From assembly GCA_025642065.1 (NCBI GenBank), contig JAODUP010000143.1, forward strand, positions 480,001 to 544,000: a DNA stretch of 64,000 nucleotides, read 5' to 3'. The position numbers and the translations under genes are program-made. Positions 28,755 through 37,938 of the stretch are shown one piece after another. Each line of letters begins with the position of its first letter. Positions within the stretch are counted from its first letter, which is position 1. The stretch comes from Paralvinella palmiformis (Eukaryota > Annelida > Polychaeta > Terebellida > Alvinellidae). Under the pieces are notes generated by a model. That model ran no database searches. It worked only from the letters and a program-made list of their open reading frames with translations, and had not been told where the DNA came from.

Positions 28755-29998
28755 AAATAACTAACATTTTATTACTTTTCTCTACTCTGCGCTTTAGGTA
28801 GGATACCTTATACAACTTATACAACCATAGCAGAAACATCATGTAAGTATCTGTCGCTTAATCTTTGATGCTGAAGTAGGTATTCATTATGCGGGTGTTG
28901 CTTTCATGAATGAGTGTTATACTTTTTTGTTTAAGGTATTCTTTGTCAATAAGGACGCATATATAAATGCGCGCCTTTATGTCTGTTCTATTGTATTTCA
29001 ATCATCTGTTCTCCAGTTATATGCACCGCACCAAGGCACATGACCACTCTGAATTTTCAAAACGCTGACGGATGGTCAGTATCACGCGTGGAGACCGGAA
29101 ATAATGCGGCAATGTTCCTTGAAGGTTCCCAGAAGATTTTGTCAATTCCAATTCCGGTAGCCAATTCTACGCTGGCTTTCCAAATCAGTCGTACTATTTT
29201 CCCCCTTGATTTCATGCCACAGTTGATCGAAATGACCATAACGGGCGCAAAGTCCATCACAATTTCATATGTTAAGCAAGGAGGGCGGCACGAATTATAC
29301 GAGGTAAATATGTCCATGGTCGTAAGGAATGGAAGGGATATCATTTAGCACCTGATTCACTGAGAAATTTAACAAAACGTAGAGTTTTTATCTGACATTA
29401 ACTTTAAACCAATTCTGATATGCTGAACATTAACGAATACCCATAATTTGTATCCTATTCACCGCAGTTTAATACAGATGTCAATGCTACCACGAGTACG
29501 GAACAACTGATCACATCGGAAAGTTCACAAATCCAGGAAGACATTAATCAACTGTTCGTCATATTTGTTGTGCACCAAGATGCCCTTTTCTTGAATATAA
29601 GTAACGTCAAAATTGAAGCCTGCCTAAACACAGGTAATAAATAAAACCATAACGTTTCTCGCCATGCTTCGCTTCTCCCATTGTAGCTTTTCAGAAGATT
29701 AGGTCTTAATTATTCTTCACCAATATTTGATAGATTTGCATAATTAATAATAATTGCATCCAGTTTTAACTTAATATTAATATTAAATTCAGTACTGACG
29801 CAATTCGCATTATCAGTCTTTTGGTAATGTAAGAGAAGCTAAATCATATAGTACTGCATGAATCTGTGTAATCGTGGAGACATTCAGACGAACACAGCTA
29901 CAAAAAAATTAAAACGTATCAATTGTTTTCCAGAAAATATGGCCTCTACTCAACCTTTGGCATCTCAAAACACACTCCCAGTCACCAGAAAAATTTTA

Positions 29999-30079
<81 letters not shown>

Positions 30080-33000
30080 GCATATTTCCCTGGAAAACGT
30101 TTAAAAATTGGTTCCCCAATTTTTTCCCATTCCCCATACAAAAACAATGGGGGGAAATCCACCTTCCATTTATCCAGGGTTTAAAAATCCCAAGAACCCT
30201 GCATTCTATACCAAAAAACTGGGACCTACCAATTAGTCACCCAAATCAACCGTTTGTTACACCACTCATGACTAAAGAGATTGCTACTGGGCCCAAAAAA
30301 ACCCCCCTTGTGACAATTGCAAAACCTAGTAATCTACCAAAAATATTTTTAGTTCACCTGCTTCAGTCCAGCGTTAAAAGTAGCTAAAACAACAAGGGTT
30401 CCTTCGACCAAAATTTTCAAAACCGGGGCCCAAGGCTGTTTTTAAAGGTGGGGGTCCCCTTAATTCTCAAAATAAAATACCAGTTGCCTCCCGCCCAAAA
30501 ATTTTCCCAACAAAAAAAAGGGGCCCAACTTACCCCTTTTTACAATGGTGGGGTCCCCTTTTACATTACTCAGCCACCTAAATTATATTCAGAGTCACGT
30601 AAGCCATCCAGCCCAAATATCTCAACCGAACAAGCAACAACAAAGAGCTCAACTTCCCCTATTTTGACAATGGTGGGATCTCCTCTCTACCTTAGTAAGC
30701 CATCTAAATCATATACACTGCCATATAAAACATCCAGCCCAGTTCGTTCAATCGAACATGCAACAAAAGGTAGCTCAGCGGCACCTCCTTTGACGATGGT
30801 AGGACCTCCATTGTACATCACTCAGCCACCTACATTATATTCAGGGTCACACAAGCCATCTAGCCCAATTATCTCAACTGAACTTGCAACACAAAAGGGT
30901 TCAACTTCATCTATAACAGGCTTACCTTCGACAATTTACACTACCGAGCCAGGCATAGTAGAAAGCAGTGCGTCACTTAAGTCTCAAGAGGTAACAATAC
31001 CAGTTCGCTCAGCCGAATATACAACACAAAGGAGCCCAACGTTAGCTGCTTTGACAATGGTGGGGCCTCCACTTTACATTACTCAGCCACCTAAATTATA
31101 TTCAAAAGTCCCCCCGTTTAAAAAAAAAAAACCCCATCCAAGGGGCCCCCCCAAAAAAATTTTTAAAACCCGAACCAAAGCAACAACAAAGAGCTCAACT
31201 TCCCCTATTTTGACAATGGTGGGATCTCCTCTCTACCTTAGTAAGCCATCTAAATCATATACACTGCCATATAAAACATCCAGCCCGGTTCGTTCAATCG
31301 AACATGCAACAAAAGGTAGCTCAGCGGCACCTCCTTTGACGATGGTAGGACCTCCATTGTACATCACTCAGCCACCTACATTATATTCAGGGTCACACAA
31401 GCCATCTAGCCCAATTATCTCAACTGAACTTGCAACACAAAAGGGTTCAACTTCATCTATAACAGGCTTACCTTCGACAATTTACACTACCGAGCCAGGC
31501 ATAGTAGAAAGCAGTGCGTCACTTAAGTCTCAAGAGGTAACAATACCAGTTCGCTCAGCCGAATATACAACACAAAGGAGCCCAACGTTAGCTTCTTTGA
31601 CAATGGTGGGGCCTCCACTTTACATTACTCAGCCACCTAAATTATATTCAGAGTCACGTAAGCCATCCAGCCCAAATATCTTAACCGAACAAGCAACAAC
31701 AAAGAGCTCAACTTCCCCTATTTTGACAATGGTGGGATCTCCTCTCTACCTTAGTAAGCCATCTAAATCATATACACTGCCATATAAAACATCCAGCCCA
31801 GTTCGTTCAATCGAACATGCAACAAAAGGTAGCTCAGCGGCACCTCCTTTGACGATGGTAGGACCTCCATTGTACATCACTCAGCCACCTACATTATATT
31901 CAGGGTCACACAAGCCATCTAGCCCAATTATCTCAACTGAACTTGCAACACAAAAGGGTTCAACTTCACCTAATTTTGACAATGGTGAGGACCACCATTA
32001 TATATTACTCAGCTATCTAAGGCATATCCAATGTCATATAGGCCATCCACCCCAGTTCCTTCCACCGAACATGCATCAGAAAGTAGCACAACGTCCCCTA
32101 TATTGACAATGGTAGGATCTCCTCTCTACCTTAGTAAGCCATCTAAATCATATACACTGCCATATAAAACATCCAGCCCAGTTCGTTCAATCGAACATGC
32201 AACAAAAGGTAGCTCAGCGGCACCTCCTTTGACGATGGTAGGACCTCCATTGTACATCACTCAGCCACCTACATTATATTCAGGGTCACACAAGCCATCT
32301 AGCCCAATTATCTCAACTGAACTTGCAACACAAAAGGGTTCAACTTCACCTAATTTTACAATGGTGGGACCACCATTATATATTACTCAGCTATCTAAGG
32401 CATATCCAATGTCATATAGGCCATCCACCCCAGTTCCTTCCACCGAACATGCATCAGAAAGTAGCACAACGTTCCCTATATTGACAATGGTAGGACCACC
32501 GTTGTACAATTCTGGGTCACCTATATCATATTCAGTGCAACACAAGCTATCCAGCCCAATTATCTCAACCGAACATGTAAGAAAAAGGAGCTCGATATCA
32601 CCTACTTTGACAATGGTAGGACCTCAAATATTGACTACTCAGCCACCTACGTTATATACAGGGTCACACGAGCTCTCCAGCCCAATTATCTCAACTGAAT
32701 ATGCAACAATGAGGAGTTCAACTTCGTCAATTATTACAATGGCGGAACCTTCATTTTATGTGGCTCGGACATCTAGAACAACTCCATTTATCACAGACAT
32801 TCCCGAATACATTACTCCAACTTCAGAAACGGAACGTGCCGAAGTAAAATCGACAGGTGTGGGCTTATCTGGTACTGCGGGATGTCAGATGACCGAACGA
32901 TTTGTCAGTGCAGTAAACATAAATATAGGAGACTTGATTGGATGGGTGGAGACAAACGGGATCGTTGGCTATCAGGACGATGACGACGATGCTTTTCATA

Positions 33001-34641
33001 TCGGAGATTCTGCCGATATTGGCGTAGTAATACATTTTCTCGACAACTGCAACAATTGGTAAGTTTTCTCTTTTTGGCGATCTTTACTTTCCACTTGTTG
33101 CAAATGAGACACCAAATTGATTGAATTGATCATTATACTTTAAGTACGTGCACCACAAACCATACCTTAACCTGCACGCAAATTCCTTGCGCCCAGGACT
33201 GCAGTTGGGGACCGTGGAGCGGTTGGTCAGAATGCAGCAAATCTTGTGGCACTGGAATGACGTTCCGCGTCCGGAATATTCACTTGCCTGCACTGAATGG
33301 TGGAAAACAGTGCGATGAAACCGACGATACTCAATCTGTGATGTGTCACGTTGAAGACTGTCCCCGTAAGTATCCAAGCATACGTCTTTCTACAGTATGA
33401 ATTGTTGTGTTCAACCTGAATATGGTAGGTGATCACGTTACATAACCACGATAACTATGCATAATTTCAGCTTCCTGTCAGTGGTCGGCGTGGAATGAGT
33501 GGTCTCCTTGTTCACAGTCATGCGGTGGTGGAATTAAGCAAAGAACCAGGTAATAGAATTTCCATCGAATATTTATTCCTCGAATGTTGCTATTCAGTCG
33601 AATGATTAGCTTCATTTATTGGCACAGACGATGTGACAATACTGCGCAACCCGACTGCGAATGTGGTGATGATTCGGATCAAGAGACTGAAACTTGCAAC
33701 TCTAATAGGTGTCCAGACGGTATGATAGCCTCGATTTTAGCTTTGACCATTCGTTGTTGGCTAGTTCAATGCATAGAAATGAAACATTACAGTCCGAGCA
33801 AACCTTTTATGTCTATGGCCGATGGCTGGAGATAGCCAAACTATCATTATGAAACTTTAATGCTTATTTATAAATACAGGATCGTGTGATGGTAACAAAG
33901 TGTGGATAGAAGATTGCACCAAATATCCGTCTTGTCCCGCAACCTGTTGCGACCTGGGAATTGACACCTGTGTGCCGCCAGACACATGTGAATCGGCCTG
34001 CCGCTGTCCAATCGATACGTTTGAGAATACAAATGGCACCTGCGTTCCGAAAGAGTTGTGCGAATGCTGCACGGAAAATAACGTGTTACCACCTGGTTAT
34101 ACATCATCATCTGGCTGCAAAGATTGGTCCGTGGTTGTGGTTTTATAAGTCTCAAGTATAAAAGAATACTATTTCGTATTTTGCTTAGATAATTAGTTTT
34201 GGGGTTCATTACGCGTGATGTGTATGCAGATGCGACGATTTTTCATCTTAGTCTCATGAGATTTTCAGGGGACAGTTTTTTAATTGAATTCTGAAAGGTT
34301 CGACACGTGCATCTACCAATGGGATTCGATCCTATGACCTGCAATCTGCAGTGCAATGTACTACCAGTATGTGATGTACATGTCTGTGTGCGTGTTTATC
34401 TGTGTGTGCTACATTGACCGTTTTTGTTCCAGTGTATGTCAATCTGGCGTGTACCAGTGCACAGAGAAGGAGGATTGTCCTGTAGATTGCCAGTGGGGAG
34501 CTTGGGAAGAATGGTCTTCTTGTTCGGTTCTCTGTGGTTCTGGAGAACAATACAGAAGCAGGTATGATGGACATTTCTGCAGCAGCAAAATATGTTTAAT
34601 AATAATAATTATACTACTACTACTATTACTACTACTACTAC

Positions 34642-34689
<48 letters not shown>

Positions 34690-36640
34690 TGATTTGAATT
34701 AAGCGGACCATTCAAAGGATCTCAGTATGAAAACCCCAATGTAGACTTCCTAATCGTTTTACGGCAAATTTTAAACTATTTATATTAATGGATTCTACAA
34801 TGAAACTTGAAAGGAAACTTAAGGATGACGCGCTTATGAACTTTACCAGCAGCTGTTCTATAGAATATCGCCTGTGCATCAAGATGCCCAGATATGTGCA
34901 TCTGTAATAGTATCTTTCTGGATTACCTGCGATTAGCCCTAATTATTGAATGAAACCTTCTATTAGTGAAAACAACTCTTAATGGTACTCTTATTGTGTT
35001 GCCGTTTCCCGTTGTGGTGTAGGTCGGTGAAGCAGCTGGCGTCTAACGGTGGTAAAGACTGTATTGGAAACCATACAAACGTACGCAAGTGCAACACGCA
35101 CGAATGCCAACCATGCGTCGATGATAAAGGCTACATACACAAGCAATTGGTAACCTTCAACGAAACGGAATGCAGCTTCTGGTGAGTTAATAGTTGATAT
35201 CAGGTACCATGCAGTTATTGGGAGTAAATACTTGATATTAGTCACCATACGGCACCAATGCAGCTTCTGGTGAGTTAATAGTTGATATCAGGTACCATGC
35301 AGTTATTGGGAGTAAATACTTGATATTAGTCACCATACGGCACCAACGCCATTATATTGATAACATTTAAAACAGCTATTCCTATGTGTCTCATTTTGTG
35401 TCTTCCCAATCTTTACTCCAGCATCTGTAACCCGAGTCTCACAATCAGCTGCTTGGATAAGGCAAACAGTAAAGGTTGGTGAGACGATATTTACTCCCTA
35501 ACTCACATGTATGTTGGTGAGACGTGTGTTCTGAAGCTGATCTTTTCTATGTCGCTCCTCCATTGAAAATCATCTAGATACACATAGATTGATTTTCTTT
35601 ATTATATATATATATATATAAAACCTGATTATAAACGTTAACTGTAACATAAATACATATATTTTAATAACCAAATATAATATTTTTAGAAAGTACTCTC
35701 TGGTATTGATTTAAATAAACAAATCAACTCAAATGCAGACGTGGGTGATGCAAATTTTCTGAATGGTTTCTTAATTTATTTCGTTTCCCATGACGTCTTA
35801 TTAATCGCCAGTCGTAAGTTACGTTTCTGACAGGCCGATACTCTCTGTCGTACGTTTAGTTGATGGTGGTTGGTCTAACTGGTCAGAATGGGGCAAATGC
35901 AGCAGAAGCTGTGGTCTAGGTACGAAGATGCGCACCAGAAACTGTTCTCAACCCGAGACTAAGTGCGGAGGAACAACCTGCCGAGGAAACGGTGTAGAAA
36001 CGGATCAATGCAACATGGGACAATGTGGTATGTTCTGTAGAGAATTACTTGATTATTGTCTGATTCGATTATGCTGCCGTGATCTCTCATGGTTCAATAT
36101 CATTCGTATGATTAGTTGTAATTGAACAGGGTTATAAATGAACCTGTCCCATTACCTGTGTTCTATTACTATGGCGCCATGTTTCCTCGTAGAATACGAA
36201 ATCCGGAATGAAGCTTGCCAACTTCAGAATTACACTGAAGTCATTGCCTTGACCGATGAGAGAGGTCATCTCTGTCAGAGTATGCATAGTGTCTTGATGT
36301 CGTTTTGTAAAGGCAGCTGTCGTAGTAACGACAGTAGTCCGTACAGACTGAAAAATAGTTCCATTACAAACGTGGTAAGATTATGATGGATGATAACAAC
36401 AACAACAGCCATATATTTTATGCATTGCCTTAACTAGTTTACACACACACACACAGAGAGAGAGAGATGGGGGGCGAGATACACACACACACACACATAC
36501 ATATATATATACTCATAGCCCAGTTGTTATAGCAATATCCTGCTTATGTTTGAGAGATGCTTCCCTAGGAACTCACCTATCATCCACATGTCTTTGATTT
36601 GACCAGCACCTCAGACAAAACAAAGCATCCAATTATTCGA

Positions 36641-36672
<32 letters not shown>

Positions 36673-36676
36673 TTCT

Positions 36677-36727
<51 letters not shown>

Positions 36728-36981
36728 ACGTCTAATCGTAAGCGTAAAACTTGGGACGATGAGTTAGGGTGTGGGACTCCTTTCTTATAATCCTGATTTG
36801 TTGGGGAGGTTGGAGTTCGATATCCAGGCTTAGAAGGAATCCAAGTCTGTCTATTGGCAAGGTTTCCCCTCGCTAAAATAAATCTTCTCTAATAAATTCG
36901 AATTTATGTAGCATTAAGTTTCGTGGGTTTGTATCAGATCACAGATCATCGGATTCTTTCTTTTTGAGGTAGCATTCAGTA

Positions 36982-37013
<32 letters not shown>

Positions 37014-37896
37014 CATTATTGCCTTCCTCGTGTCAAAAGGAATTCCATGATCACTCATGCCGGTGTTGTCAAGGTGTCGGTGAATACCAGCCAGTCACTG
37101 TGTTGTGTGGGAACGTGGAACGTGAAGCCGAAGTATACGTCTTCACAAAATGCGAATGCCGGGCATGTGAAGACGGTAAGAATTAATAATGGCATTATCT
37201 CTATCGTAAATACCGCTAATCATTGCACGATTGCTGCTGTTTGGGTTTTTCCAGGCTTTCCAGTTTTCGCTCTTTTGTTTCATTTCTTCTTGTTTTCTTA
37301 TACTTGCTTTTACCAATAAATTTTTGCGTATTTAAACAAAATAGACCTTAAACTATTTGGCTTATTGATGACGTTTGCAGATACAAATCAGCCATCGAAC
37401 AAGCCGTCGTGTGAGGAATTTATAATGAATTATTCGGCATATTCGAAAAATGACAGCTCAATCGAGATAAAGTTCTCCGGATCTCAGCCAAAATCCGGCT
37501 TTGGATATGAGAGGTCACTTTCTAACACCGATCAAGGCTTCGTACCCGATATGAATGACAGAATATCCTCTCTACAGATAGCTATCACTCCGAAGGACGA
37601 CAGAGTCGTCTTCGTAAAAGAGCTGGATTTCGAAGTTGATGGCGCCAGTGAATTATGGTTGGAGCTCTACAAGGGAACCAAGAAAGCACAGGTTGAGGTT
37701 AGCTGTGTAGAGTCTTCGTTTCGTAAGCCTTCACTTGAACGTCATCGAATACTGCAGAGCGTAATAATTCACTGATACGGAAGAAGGCGTTTTGGGAGCC
37801 GATGCCTAAATCTCCTGATAATATTCAACGATTAAAACCATACGAGATGACACGCTAATTAGTACATCATTATCATTATCATCATCATTAATAATA

Positions 37897-37938
<42 letters not shown>

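Noticed and set aside
29858..30387. ORFs with Gly then Pro homopolymers
   Set aside because: They come from the G31-C47 run, which looks like a consensus error; only the true exon frame entering at 29934 was kept.
36741..36900. tRNA-like stretch with GGAGTTCGATATCC
   Set aside because: The B-box-like motif is present but the A-box and fold are poor and I found no second copy, so it was not called.
37698..37775. Read-through of exon 52 to a stop as the main C-terminus
   Set aside because: Splicing at GAG|GTTAGC into 37961 restores the two-exon plan of the repeated domain; the read-through is kept only as a possible alternative.
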